A DNA stretch of 64,000 bases from Sinorhizobium terangae (GCF_029714365.1 NZ_CP121659.1:2046001-2110000); one strand, 5' to 3'. Counted from the stretch's first letter, positions 7,965 to 17,498 are shown. Translations and numbers: made by a program. The notes: generated by a model not told the origin, from the sequence alone.

Positions 7965-8226
7965 GTCCAGAACCGCGTCGCTGCGGTCTGGTGGGGCGTA
8001 TAATGGCGTTCGCCCGGCTTGTCCAGCACCCTTTGCAAAATTTTTGGGAAATTCTTCAACGGCTCACAGTGAGGCGGCGAAACCGGTGGTGCAGCTCGCG
8101 TGGACGACGCCGTCCGCCCCTTTCCTCTCGTCGGTGCGGCGCCTCGGCTGCGCAAAACCGCTCACGCTTATCCCCCGTCCCGTTCTAAACTGCGCTCATC
8201 AGGCCGGCGTTCTGGAGGAGCAAGAA

Positions 8227-8640
8227 ATGGCGTCGATGACGGTTGAATTGCGCAATGTCGAAGGCACGGAGGCGGCGATCGGCTGGGCCGGAAGCCACAC
8301 CGTCGTGGTCGACCGGCCGGAGGGCAAGGCGGGCGGCCGGGGGCTCGGCTTCAATGGCGCGCAGTTGCTGGCGCTGGCGCTTGGCGGCTGCTTCTGCAAC
8401 GATCTTCGTTACGCCGCGCACCAGATGGGCGTCGCCCTCGGCAAGATCGCCGTCACCGTCACGGTGGAGCTCGAAGGCGAGCCGCTGCTGACGACGGCCG
8501 CGGCCATGTCGGTCAGCTGCGAAACGCTCGACGGCTCCGATCCGCAGGCGATCATTGATCGCGCCAAGGCGATCTGCATGGTCGCCAACACGCTCAAACA
8601 GGGCGTCCCGGTGGAGATCCGGTCGGCTGCCGCTGCGTGA
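8227..8640 (+). CDS. OsmC-like protein
   Basis: 137 residues from the ATG at 8227, preceded by GGAGGAG. The OsmC/Ohr fold is indicated by LLALALGGCFCNDLRYAAHQ (first catalytic cysteine region) and VSCETLDGSD, and the second conserved cysteine in AKAICMVANTLKQGVPVEI. Proteins of this kind reduce organic or fatty-acid hydroperoxides with paired cysteines. It stands alone: the next gene is on the other strand. It is clearly a different subgroup from the true Ohr encoded near 20.5 kb. Confidence 0.85.
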   Translation: MASMTVELRNVEGTEAAIGWAGSHTVVVDRPEGKAGGRGLGFNGAQLLALALGGCFCNDLRYAAHQMGVALGKIAVTVTVELEGEPLLTTAAAMSVSCETLDGSDPQAIIDRAKAICMVANTLKQGVPVEIRSAAAA

Positions 8641-8709
8641 TCGCTTGAATTCAACGTGTTGCATTGCCCTTTTGCGCGCCAGGAAGGACGCACGGTGCCC
8701 GCCGCTCGC

Positions 8710-9515
8710 CTACCCCACCTCGACGAGCAGCGCCCGGTGGTCGGAAACTTCCGGCTCCTCGACCACGTCGAAGCGGTTGACCTTCACCTCCGGCGTCACC
8801 AGCATGTAATCGGCGAAGCGGTTCTCCTTTTCGTAATAGGAGGTCCGAGTATCCGTGAAGCCGCGTGATGTCACGAGATCGGTAAGCCAGAGCTTCCCCA
8901 GCACCTCGAAAGTCTCGCTTCCCGGCAGGACATTGAAGTCGCCGCAGACGATCAGCCGCTCGTTGTCGCGCCGCACCCGCTCCACCAGGCTCACCAGCGC
9001 CTCCACCTGCGCCCGGCGCGCCGGCGTGTCCTCTTTGCCGGCAAGGTCGCGCAGGCCATGCATATGAGCGATGGTGATGGTGAAGCTGTCCGCGTAGCTC
9101 ATCAGCCGCAGGCAGTGAGCGTTTCGCGCCCGCGGATGCGCGCCCCAACCGTCGGCCGAAAAGCTTCCATGAACGAAGTCGAGCGCCTGGCCGATGACCG
9201 GCAACGACTTGCGGACGAAGGTGGCCAGTCCAAACTCGGAGCCACGTCTTCGCCGTCTAAGAGCTCGCCCCTCGCCGTCGGGCAAAAGAAACCGTCATGT
9301 CCCGGAAGCACGGCGGCGATCTCGTCGAAGAGATTGGCGCGCTGCGGCAATTCGAGCCCGCGGTCGCGGTAGACCAGCCAGTTGGCGCGCGAGGCGGCCG
9401 TGCGCGTCACCTCCTGCAGGCAGAGCACATCCGGGTCGATCTCGGCGAGATAGCGGATCAGCGGCGCATGCACCCGGGCGCCCCATGCGTTCAGCGAAAC
9501 TATACGCAATGCCAT
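8710..9515 (-). pseudogene. Endonuclease/exonuclease/phosphatase family gene, frameshifted
   Basis: Two overlapping frames together make one EEP-fold protein. The first (from the ATG 9515) gives MALRIVSLNAWGARVHAPLI, DPDVLCLQEVT and HDGFFCPTARGELLDGEDV; the second continues SEFGLATFVRKSLPVIGQAL through IVCGDFNVLPGS and ends VSDHRALLVEVG at 8710. The catalytic set N (NAW), E (QEV), DxN (GDFN) and SDH is present, as in Mg-dependent nucleases/phosphatases. The switch occurs near 9241-9243, where one extra G in GTGGCTCC would give an uninterrupted reading frame. It is either a recent pseudogene or an assembly indel. A distinct EEP paralogue is intact at 28.4 kb. Confidence 0.8.
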
Positions 9516-9563
9516 ATCTTTTGCTCCCGTTCGCCTTGCAGAACGAATGTCCGTGAATCTACG

Positions 9564-10475
9564 TCAGACCGCCAGCTCGCCGTCCGCAACCTTGACCGCA
9601 TGGCCGCCGATGCGGGCGGTCGCGATCTTGCCGCCGGCGATGTCGAGATGCAGGTGAAGGAAGGACGGCCGCCCCATCTCCACCCCCTGCTCGATCAGGA
9701 TCGGATGGTGCCCGTCGACCAGTTCGTCGAAGAGGTTGATGGCGCCGGCAAGGGCTGCGACCGCCGAGCCGGTCGCCGGATCCTCCCGCTTCTCGGGGTT
9801 GAACATGCGGGCGTGGAAGCGCGCCATGTGGTTGACGCCGCCGCGGCAGTAGAGATAGGCGCCGGCGAGCCTGCCTTCGGCCATCGGCGCAAGCTGCTCC
9901 CACCGTTGCGCGTCGAATTCCACCGCCGCCACCGCGCCGACGTCGTGCAGCGGCACCATGACGAAGGGCACGCCAGCGGTCCAGAACGAGATCACGTGGT
10001 TCTCGAATCCGATCTGCGTTGCCTTCACGCTCAGCGCGTCGGCGATCGCCTGCTTGTCGAAGCGCGCGTCGAGCCGGCTCGGCTTGCGCGGCAGGTCGAA
10101 CTCGGCAAAGCTCGCCTCCCCCGGCTTCAGCCGCACCGCCGAGCGCACCGGCCCCACCCGTTCCTCGAGCACCTGCATCAGGTCGAGCGGCTTGCCGTAA
10201 TCGCCATGGCTGGCTTCCGCCAGCGCCACTGCGGCCCCGACGGTCGGATGGCCCGCAAAGGGCAATTCATGCACCGGCGTGAAGATCCTCAGCCGCGCCG
10301 AATGGGCGGCACTTCCAGGCCGCTGCACGAACACCGTCTCCGAAAGATTGAACTCCCGGGCAATCGCCTGCATGGCGCCGTCGCTCAGGCCGTCGCCATC
10401 GAACACTACGGCGAGAGGATTACCCTCCAGACGCTTCTCGGTGAACACGTCGTAGATCGCGTAGCGCCGTGTCAT
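9564..10475 (-). CDS. PhzF family isomerase/epimerase
   Basis: 303 residues. The PhzF/DAP-epimerase-like fold is shown by [20 protein letters not shown] at the start, the catalytic Glu in FNLSETVFV (about 46), [18 protein letters not shown] (66-82) and [14 protein letters not shown] in the second half. Such proteins isomerise small carbon-ring or amino-acid-like metabolites; the substrate of this one is unknown and phenazine production is not implied. Its stop lies 48 bases from the start of the broken EEP gene on the same strand, so the two may share a transcript. Confidence 0.9.
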   Translation of the reverse strand: MTRRYAIYDVFTEKRLEGNPLAVVFDGDGLSDGAMQAIAREFNLSETVFVQRPGSAAHSARLRIFTPVHELPFAGHPTVGAAVALAEASHGDYGKPLDLMQVLEERVGPVRSAVRLKPGEASFAEFDLPRKPSRLDARFDKQAIADALSVKATQIGFENHVISFWTAGVPFVMVPLHDVGAVAAVEFDAQRWEQLAPMAEGRLAGAYLYCRGGVNHMARFHARMFNPEKREDPATGSAVAALAGAINLFDELVDGHHPILIEQGVEMGRPSFLHLHLDIAGGKIATARIGGHAVKVADGELAV

Positions 10476-10495
10476 TCATCCCCCTCGCCGGTACC

Positions 10496-10612
10496 GCATG
10501 TTTCCTCAAATCGGAACCGATTCAAATAGAAAATCACGCAGAAATTCAAAATGCTACAGCGACCTGCGCCTCTTGATCAGACGCGCTGGCACTGTCGCGC
10601 GTGGCTGTGGAG
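10496..10612 (-). repeat. RIME-like palindromic element, copy 3
   Basis: Minus-strand orientation: CTACAGC and inner arms GCGCGTCTGATCAAGAGGCGC-like are read from the plus-strand ATGCTACAGCGACCTGCGCC; the second palindrome (TTTCCTCAAATCGG / CCGATTCAAATAG) lies at 10501-10530 next to the PhzF-like start codon. It occupies the space between the phzF-like gene and the monooxygenase stop. Confidence 0.6.
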
Positions 10613-10759
10613 AGCCGACCGGCCCTGCGAAGGAAATCACGCTCGTTTCAATGTCGTGTCGCACACACGAAGTCATCCGCAGGCATCGCGGCGCTCCATC
10701 GAAGACCTTGCAATGCCATCGCGCGCGCGGCAAGGCAAAATTGCGCGCGAGCAGGCGCC

Positions 10760-12310
10760 TCACTGCGGTCCGCGCGTCGCCACGCCAACCTTGATGGCGA
10801 ACTCCGCGATATAGCCGAGGAACGAACCCGGGTCTTGCGTTTCCACGGCCAGCGCTACGTGGCCGTCCGGGCGCACCAGATACGCGGCATCGCGGCTCAA
10901 GCCAGCCGCTCCGGCGGCCGGTGTCCAGGCAAAGGCGTGGATCTGAACTCCGGTCGGAGCCAGCGCCGCGCGAAATGCCGGACTTGCTGCGCCATAGACA
11001 TGGATCTGCCAGTCAAGCGAGGAAAGCGGCGCGAAATTGTCCCCCTCGCCGGCATCAGCCAATCCCTCGACGTAGGGGAGCCGATCGCCACCGCGCACGC
11101 GGCCGGCCCCGCCGCGGCTGATGGCGCTTTCGCGGTAGTCAATGCCTATCTGCGACACTGTCCGAAACGCGAGTCTCGCGCCCGCCCTGTTTGCGACGAA
11201 GAGGGCGATCATCTTCGGCATCAGGTAGCGGCGCCAGAGACCGGCGAGCGTCGACCGACTGGTCAACACCCGGAACATCTGATCGGTGGTCTTGATCAGC
11301 CGCCGGGCGAAGGCGATCCGCTCCGGCTCATAGCTGTCGAGCAGCCGCGCGTCCGCGCACCCGCCGAGAACGGCGGCGAGCTTCCAGCCGAGGTTCACCG
11401 CATCGCCGATGCCGGTGTTCATGCCCTGCCCACCGGCCGGACTGTGGATATGGCCGGCGTCGCCGGCGATGAATACCCGCCCGACGCAAAAATGCTCGGC
11501 GACCCGGTGGTGGAGCCGATAGGTGGAGAACCAGTTGGCCGCCTTGACCACGACGCCGGTGAGCCGCTCGACCTCGGCGCGGATCGCCTCGAAGCGGACC
11601 GTCTCCTCCGCCGCATGGCTGCCCGGCACGATGCCGATCAGCCGCACCGAGCCCGACTGGCGCACTGGCAGCACGATCGCGAAGCCATGCGTATCGAGGC
11701 AGACGTTCAGGCCGCTGCAGGCATTCTCCACCGCCACATCGGCGACATAGAACGACTGCTCGTAGGTGCCGCCCGGAAAGCCGAGCTTCATGCCATGGCG
11801 CACCGTGCTGCTCGCGCCGTCCGCGCCACAGAGATAAGCGGCCCGGATGACCTCGCTAGTGCCGTCCTTCGTGACGGTCGCGGTCACGCCTGAGGCATCC
11901 TGCTTGAAGGTGACGAATTCCGCGCGCCGCTCGACGGCAACGCCCATTTTTTCGAGGTGGCCGATCAGGATGCGCTCGTGAATGTCCTGCGGTAGCGCGA
12001 AGGCGAAGGCATAGCGGCTGAGCCCGGCACCGAAATCGCCGAGCTTCAAGGTTGCGGCGATCCCCGACGGCGTGCGCACGGCCAGGCGCTCGACACGGAT
12101 GCCGGCCGCCAGCGCGTCGTCGACGATGCCAAGCTGGCGATAGAATTCGAGCGTGCGTGCCTGCACCGCGATCGCCCGCGAGGTCTCGCCCGGCCCGGGC
12201 GCCTTGTCGATGATCCTCAAATCGATGCCGAGCCGCTTCAGCCACAGCGCCAGAACCAACCCCGTAGGTCCGGCGCCGACGATCAGAACCTCAGTCTCGG
12301 AAGTCTTCAT
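10760..12310 (-). CDS. FAD-dependent monooxygenase (PheA/TfdB, PHBH-like)
   Basis: 516 residues from the ATG at 12310 (an ATG at 12352 adds 14). The FAD-binding GxGxxG is VGAGPTGLVLALWL (11-24), the DG motif is LCGADGASSTVRHGM, and the second FAD site is GRVFIAGDAGHIHSPAGGQG followed by MNTGIGDAVNLGWKLA. A thioredoxin-fold C-terminal domain follows. The family hydroxylates aromatic or similar compounds using NAD(P)H and oxygen; the substrate is unknown. It is divergent from the DUF4242-cyclase gene with about 184 bases between, and no LysR/MarR partner is immediately next to it. Confidence 0.9.
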   Translation of the reverse strand: MKTSETEVLIVGAGPTGLVLALWLKRLGIDLRIIDKAPGPGETSRAIAVQARTLEFYRQLGIVDDALAAGIRVERLAVRTPSGIAATLKLGDFGAGLSRYAFAFALPQDIHERILIGHLEKMGVAVERRAEFVTFKQDASGVTATVTKDGTSEVIRAAYLCGADGASSTVRHGMKLGFPGGTYEQSFYVADVAVENACSGLNVCLDTHGFAIVLPVRQSGSVRLIGIVPGSHAAEETVRFEAIRAEVERLTGVVVKAANWFSTYRLHHRVAEHFCVGRVFIAGDAGHIHSPAGGQGMNTGIGDAVNLGWKLAAVLGGCADARLLDSYEPERIAFARRLIKTTDQMFRVLTSRSTLAGLWRRYLMPKMIALFVANRAGARLAFRTVSQIGIDYRESAISRGGAGRVRGGDRLPYVEGLADAGEGDNFAPLSSLDWQIHVYGAASPAFRAALAPTGVQIHAFAWTPAAGAAGLSRDAAYLVRPDGHVALAVETQDPGSFLGYIAEFAIKVGVATRGPQ

Positions 12311-12494
12311 CGAACCTACATTGCCTCCGTGGGCTCCCCGAACAGAGGTCACTTTGAACTACTTCATCGTTCTGTACAGCTGCAAGCAACGAGCTCCGCC
12401 TCCACCGGGCGACACTCGGGACTTTAGCGATTGCTCATCAATGGGATCGCACATAGACTGCAACACGCGAGATGAGATAACAGCGGGGGCGATA

Positions 12495-13322
12495 ATGGCC
12501 ATCTTCATGGACCGGCATGACCTCAAGGGGTACACAGCAGCCGACGTCGCCGAGGCGCATCGCAAGGATCTCGAAATCCAGGATCAGTATGGCGTAAAAT
12601 TCCTCACCTACTGGTTCGACCAGCAGCGCGGCACCACTTTCTGCCTCATCGACGCCCCGGACAAGGAAACCGCCCAGTGCGTGCATCGCGAGGCGCATGG
12701 GCATGTTGCCGGCGAGATCGTCGAGGTCGCGCTTTCGGCCGTCGAGGCTTTTCTCGGTCGTATCCAGGACCCGGAGCCGCTCGCCGGCGATCTGCAGAAC
12801 AACAAGGACTGTGGGCATCGCGCCATCATGTTCACCGATATCGTCGGCTCCACGGAAATGACGGCGCGCCTTGGGGACCGCATGGCCACCGAGTTGGTCA
12901 GAGCGCACGATTCGATCGTGCACAGGTGCCTGAACGAGTTTGGCGGGCGCGAGGTGAAGCACACCGGCGACGGGATCATGGCATCCTTCGCGTCGACGAA
13001 GCACGCGGTTGATTGCGCAATCGCGATTCATCGTGATTTCCGGCGCTACAACAGCGGAAACGCCGAACCGATCCACATCCGCATTGGCATCGATAGCGGA
13101 GAGCCGGTCGAGGACAGCAACGATCTTTTCGGCACCACGGTGCAACTCGCGGCCCGCCTGTGTTCGGCTGCTGCCGCCGATCAGACGCTTGTTTCGGAGA
13201 ACGTCTATCGCGAGCTTGGCAGCCCGGACGCCTTCAGCGCAATGAAACGTCGGCGGCTCAAAGGGTTTTCCCGGCCCGTTGCGGCATTCGAATGCGCCCC
13301 GGCAGGGTCCGGATCGCGGTGA
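12495..13322 (+). CDS. DUF4242-adenylate/guanylate cyclase fusion
   Basis: 275 residues from the ATG at 12495 (GGGGGC upstream). Residues 1-90 (MAIFMDRHDLKGYTAADVAE) form a DUF4242 / SCO4226-type ferredoxin-like domain. Residues about 110-270 are a class III nucleotide cyclase: IMFTDIVGSTEM carries the first metal Asp, KHTGDGIMASF the second, and LFGTTVQLAARLC replaces the usual transition-state Asn by Gln, a variant seen in many short soluble cyclases. The product is probably cAMP; the N-terminal domain may sense a metal or small ligand. It is one of four cyclase genes in this window. Confidence 0.88.
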   Translation: MAIFMDRHDLKGYTAADVAEAHRKDLEIQDQYGVKFLTYWFDQQRGTTFCLIDAPDKETAQCVHREAHGHVAGEIVEVALSAVEAFLGRIQDPEPLAGDLQNNKDCGHRAIMFTDIVGSTEMTARLGDRMATELVRAHDSIVHRCLNEFGGREVKHTGDGIMASFASTKHAVDCAIAIHRDFRRYNSGNAEPIHIRIGIDSGEPVEDSNDLFGTTVQLAARLCSAAAADQTLVSENVYRELGSPDAFSAMKRRRLKGFSRPVAAFECAPAGSGSR

Positions 13323-13378
13323 TTTTTGGCCCATGAAATGAAGACCCGCCGCGCTCGTCGACGGTACAGTCCGCACCG

Positions 13379-14293
13379 TCACCTCATGAGCCTGGGCAAC
13401 TGGGCCGCTAAGGCATCGACCGCAAATCGCACCTTCAGCGGCAGATACGGCGTCTGCAGCCATAGCGCATGATTGTCGAAGTGGAGCCCGGGTTGATCGG
13501 ACAGGAGCGGCACGAGCGCACCTGCCTCGATGCGCTCTCGAACAAGCCAGCCGGGAAGCCAGGCAAGCCCCAGGCCGGCGACGGCGGCGTCGGCGATCGC
13601 GTCGAGATCATCGAGGCGCAGGCGGTTGCGCGGCGTCACCTCTGCCGGAAGCCCATCGTCACGCGGAAACAGCCAGGGGTGAACACGGCCCGACCGGCTG
13701 TAGATGATGCCGTGATGGCTGCCGAGGTCCTCGATCTGCCGTGGCGGGCCGTGCCTATCGAGATAGGATGGCGAGCCACAAACGACCATGTGATGGCGCG
13801 CGAGGCGACGCGCGATCGTCCCTGCCCTGTCCTCCAGATTGCGGCTGCTGGCTGCCAGGCTGCGGATCGCAAGGTCAAAGCCATCGCCCGCAAGGTCGGC
13901 GAAGCGATCGTTGAACGACAGGTCGAGTTCGAGGGCCGGATATCGCTCGGCAAGCTTGAGAAGGATGGGGACGACACAGCGCCGACCGAAGAGCGCCGGC
14001 ATCGTCACCCGAAGTCGTCCGCGCGGCTCGGAAAACTGATCGGCCGCGAGCGCATCCGCAGCCTCGGCTTCGGCGAGCACCACGCGGCAGCGCTCATAAT
14101 AGGCCCGACCGAAGTCCGTCAGGCTCTGGCGCCGCGTCGTGCGGTTGAGGAGGCGTACGCCGAGCCGCTCTTCAAGGAACCGCACATGCTTGCCGACCAT
14201 CGGTCCGGACAGATCGAGAGCACTCGCGGCAGCCGCAAACGAGCCGAGATCGACGGCCTTGACGAAGACGGCCATGCTCGCAAGGCGATCCAT
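13379..14293 (-). CDS. LysR family transcriptional regulator
   Basis: 304 residues from the ATG at 14293, placed 8 bases after AGGAG; the ATG at 14299 is the alternative. The N-terminal winged HTH is RLASMAVFVKAVDLGSFAAA through LDLSGPMVGKHVRFLEERLG and LLNRTTRRQSLT, followed by a periplasmic-binding-fold effector domain. It is divergent from the quinone oxidoreductase gene, with about 80-100 bases between, the classic arrangement for a LysR protein controlling its neighbour. No palindromic T-N11-A box was pinned down. Confidence 0.92.
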   Translation of the reverse strand: MDRLASMAVFVKAVDLGSFAAAASALDLSGPMVGKHVRFLEERLGVRLLNRTTRRQSLTDFGRAYYERCRVVLAEAEAADALAADQFSEPRGRLRVTMPALFGRRCVVPILLKLAERYPALELDLSFNDRFADLAGDGFDLAIRSLAASSRNLEDRAGTIARRLARHHMVVCGSPSYLDRHGPPRQIEDLGSHHGIIYSRSGRVHPWLFPRDDGLPAEVTPRNRLRLDDLDAIADAAVAGLGLAWLPGWLVRERIEAGALVPLLSDQPGLHFDNHALWLQTPYLPLKVRFAVDALAAQLPRLMR

Positions 14294-14376
14294 ATTCATA
14301 ACTCCTGGTTTCGACTTTCCTGCCTTGATCGCTATTTATCCCCCGACAGCGCGCTGGCATAGCTCATTCAGTTAAA

Positions 14377-15384
14377 ATGTTTTGGAGTTGTGCCGATGGT
14401 CCGTGTCGTCCGTTTCATGAGCTCGGTGGTCCCGAGGTCCTGCGCATCGAGGATATCGATGTTGCTGGGCCCGGTTCGGGCGAGGTCCAGATCCGCGTCA
14501 AGGCGCTTGGCCTCAACAGGGCCGAGGCGCTGATCCGCTCCGGCACCTATATCGAGACGCCGCCGCTGCCCTCCGGTCTGGGTCTCGAGGCGGCGGGCAT
14601 CGTCGAAGCGGTCGGTGAAGGTGTGGAGGATTTCGCACCGGGCGACGCCGTTAGCGTCGTGCCGCCCCCATCGATGGTCCGCTGGCCTGCCTATGGCGAG
14701 CTTGCCAGCTTTCCGGCGAGGCTCGTCGTCAGGCACCCGCCATCGCTGGGCTTCGAAGCGGCCGCCGCCGTCTGGATGCCATATCTCACCGCCTATGGCG
14801 CGCTGATCGACATCGCCGGACTGCGCCGGGAGGATTTCGTCGTCATCACCGCCGCATCGAGCAGCGTCGGACTCGCCGCGATCGAGATTGCCAACAGGGT
14901 GGGCGCGACCGGGATCGCCGTCACGCGCACGTCCGCCAAGAAGCAGGCCCTCACCGAATTCGGCGCCGCGCATGTGATCGCCTCCGCCGAGGAGGATCTC
15001 GAAGCCCGACTAAGGGAGATCGTCGGCCCGGCGGGCGTGCGCGTGGTGTTCGACGCAGTCGGCGGCCCCGTCTTCGAGCCGCTGACGGCGGCCATGTCAC
15101 GGGGCGGCACCCTCATCGAGTACGGCGGCCTGAGCCCCGAGCCCACGCCCTTCCCGCTCTTTGCCGTGCTGAGCAAGAGCCTGACGCTGCGTGGCTACCT
15201 GGTCCATGAGATCGTCGCCGATCCGGCGCGGCTCACTGCCGCCAAGAGCTTTGTCCTCGATGGGCTGGCGGACGGTTCGCTCCGGCCAGTGATCGCCAGG
15301 ACCTTTCCGTTCGAAAAGATCGTCGAGGCGCATCGCTTCCTGGAGTCGAACGAGCAGTTCGGCAAGGTCGTCGTGACGGTGTGA
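14377..15384 (+). CDS. Zinc-independent quinone oxidoreductase-like MDR protein, 5' end frameshifted
   Basis: About 330 residues of the medium-chain dehydrogenase/reductase superfamily: GPEVLRIEDIDVAGPGSGEV, GLEAAGIVEAVGEGVEDFAP and a Rossmann site in ITAASSSVGLAAIEIANRVG. The zinc ligands of alcohol dehydrogenases are absent, pointing to an NADPH quinone or enone reductase. The open frame from 14377 starts with an atypical MFWSCADGPCRPFHELGG. The natural start is probably the ATG at 14396: MVRVVRF would join HELGGPEVL if one C were added in TTC[C]ATGAG near 14416. So the 5' end carries a single-base deletion or an assembly error. Divergent LysR gene probably regulates it. Confidence 0.88.
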   Translation: MFWSCADGPCRPFHELGGPEVLRIEDIDVAGPGSGEVQIRVKALGLNRAEALIRSGTYIETPPLPSGLGLEAAGIVEAVGEGVEDFAPGDAVSVVPPPSMVRWPAYGELASFPARLVVRHPPSLGFEAAAAVWMPYLTAYGALIDIAGLRREDFVVITAASSSVGLAAIEIANRVGATGIAVTRTSAKKQALTEFGAAHVIASAEEDLEARLREIVGPAGVRVVFDAVGGPVFEPLTAAMSRGGTLIEYGGLSPEPTPFPLFAVLSKSLTLRGYLVHEIVADPARLTAAKSFVLDGLADGSLRPVIARTFPFEKIVEAHRFLESNEQFGKVVVTV

Positions 15385-15397
15385 AAAGCGGCACGCC

Positions 15398-15826
15398 TCA
15401 ATCGCCGGGAAAGCATTCGTATTGCGGCAGGTCGTCGGTGATCTGGAACCATTCCGCCTTCGACCCGACGAAGATGTGCGCCGAGGGCCGGATCGCCGGC
15501 GCATCGACGAGCGTGCCGAGCGTCACATGCGCATAGGCACCCTCGCGCACGACGGAATAAAGCAGTGAGCCGCAGGCCGAGCAATGAACGTCATGCGCCT
15601 CACCCTCGTCTCCATAGACGAGGCGCGCGTCCTCGCCCCGAACGAGGCTGAGTTCGCCGCGCTTGACGCCGGCGAACGGTTTGAAGGCCGAACCGGTGGC
15701 ACGCCGGCAATTCGAGCAATGGCAGTTCATCGCATATTCGAACCGGTCCGCCACCCGGTATTCGACTGCCCCACAGAGACATTTGCCGGTCAGCATCCTG
15801 GCGGTACCGGAACTCGTGTCAGCCAT
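15398..15826 (-). CDS. GFA family zinc protein
   Basis: 142 residues, ATG at 15826 preceded by AGGAGGAGGTC. Zinc-binding cysteines occur in GKCLCGAVEYR (C16, C18), NCHCSNCRRATG (C35, C37, C40) and VHCSACGSLLYS. This is the Mss4-like fold of the glutathione-dependent formaldehyde-activating enzyme / CENP-V family, but shorter than true Gfa. Many such proteins have no known substrate. It converges on the quinone oxidoreductase gene with 13 bases between the stops. Confidence 0.88.
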   Translation of the reverse strand: MADTSSGTARMLTGKCLCGAVEYRVADRFEYAMNCHCSNCRRATGSAFKPFAGVKRGELSLVRGEDARLVYGDEGEAHDVHCSACGSLLYSVVREGAYAHVTLGTLVDAPAIRPSAHIFVGSKAEWFQITDDLPQYECFPGD

Positions 15827-15984
15827 GACCTCCTCCTGTCCTTGGGCGGCAAGCTACACGACAGTCCACCGAATCCGCAACCGCTCGCACCGACCGAGGC
15901 AAACTCCGGGCCCGCTCCGCTTTTGCGTTTCAAAAAGTTGGAGCGAAACCGGGTCGCGGCGAAGCAATTTCGCAGAAGTGTGCT

Positions 15985-16160
15985 GACACCCCTCTGCCCT
16001 GCCGGGTATCTCCCCCACAAGGGGGAAGATTGGCAAGGCGCGGGCTCCCCCGCGTGTCTCCTCGACAGGGTCAACCTCACTCTAGGAGGTGGCGGTGGTG
16101 CAGAGCGGTGCCTCCTCGGTCTCCTCCCTTGTGGGGGAGATGCCCGATAGAGGGGTGTCG
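15985..16160. repeat. MITE-like element with long terminal inverted repeats
   Basis: The left arm 15985-16021 (GACACCCCTCTGCCCTGCCG, then GGTATCTCCCCCACAAG) pairs with the right arm 16129-16160 (CTTGTGGGGGAGATGCCCGA, then TAGAGGGGTGTC), leaving about 107 internal bases. The arms are nearly perfect except for a 5-base length difference. No coding frame inside. It lies in the 461-base gap between the GFA gene and ohrR, just upstream of the ohrR operators. Confidence 0.75.
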
Positions 16161-16184
16161 CCCTCGGGAGGTAGAAGAGGCCGC

Positions 16185-16200
16185 TTAAATCGGATGCGAT
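16185..16200. promoter_or_regulatory. Upstream OhrR half-site
   Basis: TTAAATCGGATGCGAT repeats the core of the main operator at 16232-16254 about 45 bases further upstream of ohrR. It may be a second, weaker OhrR site. Confidence 0.45.
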
Positions 16201-16231
16201 CCAGATCGCTCGAACCGCATCAATACCATTG

Positions 16232-16254
16232 CGATTTAATCGGATACGATTTAT
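16232..16254. promoter_or_regulatory. Probable OhrR operator at ohrR
   Basis: CGATTTAATCGGATA followed by CGATTTAT is an imperfect palindrome (ATAAATCG / CGATTTAA) 33 bases before the ohrR start codon. The same 23-base string, with one difference, occurs at 20808-20830 upstream of ohr. A site shared by the regulator gene and its target gene strongly suggests the OhrR binding site, implying autoregulation. Confidence 0.7.
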
Positions 16255-16287
16255 ATAAACTCCGACAGCAAAGAACCGGATTGAATA

Positions 16288-16791
16288 ATGCCCATGACTC
16301 CTTCCCAGACAGCAAAGAACCAGGACGCGATCACGCCCGATTCCCCGCAGCCAGGCAAGGAAAAGCCGAAGCTGGCGAACTTTCTGTGCTTCGCGATCTA
16401 CTCGGCAAATCTTGCCTTCGGCCGCGCCTACAAACCGATCTTGGATGAGCTTGGCCTCACCTACACCCAGTACATCGCCCTGGTGGCGCTCTCCGAAAAG
16501 GACGACCAGACGGTCGGCGAACTCGGCGAAAAACTGTTCCTCGAATCCAACACGCTGACGCCGATCCTCAAGAAGCTCGAGCAGATCGGTCTGATCAGCC
16601 GTCGCCGCGACCCGGAAGACGAGCGCCAGGTTCGGGTGAGCCTGACCCCGGCCGGCCGCAGCCTGGTAGACGCCGAGCCCGGCGCGTCGCTGACGGATGC
16701 CACCGGGCTCGGAGACGACTTCCACTCGGTACAGCAGAGCGTGGCGAGGCTGCGCGACAACCTCCTGCGCGCCATCCAGGGCGAGCGGTGA
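16288..16791 (+). CDS. ohrR: OhrR, organic hydroperoxide-sensing MarR family repressor
   Basis: 167 residues (a second ATG at 16294 is possible). The segment KLANFLCFAIYSANLAFGRA carries the peroxide-sensing cysteine (C34) and the two tyrosines typical of OhrR, followed by LGLTYTQYIALVALSEKDDQ and the winged HTH LFLESNTLTPILKKLEQIGL. OhrR represses ohr until the cysteine is oxidised by organic hydroperoxides. The target gene ohr is 4 kb away on the opposite strand rather than adjacent, yet shares the operator sequence. Confidence 0.92.
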   Translation: MPMTPSQTAKNQDAITPDSPQPGKEKPKLANFLCFAIYSANLAFGRAYKPILDELGLTYTQYIALVALSEKDDQTVGELGEKLFLESNTLTPILKKLEQIGLISRRRDPEDERQVRVSLTPAGRSLVDAEPGASLTDATGLGDDFHSVQQSVARLRDNLLRAIQGER

Positions 16792-16931
16792 TCGGCTTAC
16801 TGCATGTCACGGAACAAAGTGTGAGCTTCGGAATTTATAGGACGTCGTCCTTCATCCGAGGTCGGCGTACACGCCACACACAAACCAGCAGCAGTGTCCG
16901 CAATCCGGCGGGCACTGCCGGGGTTGCGGCA

Positions 16932-17204
16932 ATGTCCCTAGTGCGCAACGGAAGAGCCAGGCTCGCACTGGCGTTACCACGTCACCGACAAAAGCTTCGG
17001 GCCATCAAAAACCAGGAGATGGAAGATCTGTTCGAAGCCTACGCTCTTGCCGCGGGAGCCATCGAAAGCCTGCGGAACGAGTATCCTCTGCGGGAGGAAC
17101 TGTTGCGCGAATATCAGAACCTTTGCCTCGACATGCAGGCCGAGGTTGTGGCGTTTCTGGAGGGCGGCCCTGCCCCTGACGCCCCACAGCCGCAAGATGG
17201 ATGA
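16932..17204 (+). CDS. Small hypothetical protein, start uncertain
   Basis: The conserved-looking part is the acidic helical segment MEDLFEAYALAAGAIESLRN followed by EYPLREELLREYQNLCLDMQ, which begins at 17019. The ATG there has AGGAG directly touching it, too close for normal use, so an upstream start at 16932 (MSLVRNGRARLALAL) or even 16788 is possible. The helical, heptad-like pattern suggests a small coiled-coil protein. Function unknown; it follows ohrR by 140 bases. Confidence 0.5.
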   Translation: MSLVRNGRARLALALPRHRQKLRAIKNQEMEDLFEAYALAAGAIESLRNEYPLREELLREYQNLCLDMQAEVVAFLEGGPAPDAPQPQDG

Positions 17205-17498
17205 CAAGCTCCCGTCCGGCTCGGACAGGCCTGTAATTAATCCCTTCGTTGAATGAGCAGCAGCAAACAGAGCCCCAGTCATCTCTCAGGGCTCTGCTCT
17301 AAATTGCTACTGAAAAGGAATGGGTGATGATATGACCGCTACAAAGTTGTAGCCGAATCATTCTGCCAAACTGAAATTGCATGTCTACTAGCCCATAAGA
17401 GCTATTCTGTGAGCGCCGGCGGGAACGCCCAGCACCGCGCTTTTTATCAGACGCGCAAGGGATGCTGCGCCGCCTGCATCGACGTTTCCGGAAGCAGT

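Noticed and set aside
10601..11893. 430-codon plus-strand frame opposite the monooxygenase gene
   Set aside because: Shadow of a gene with complete FAD motifs on the minus strand.
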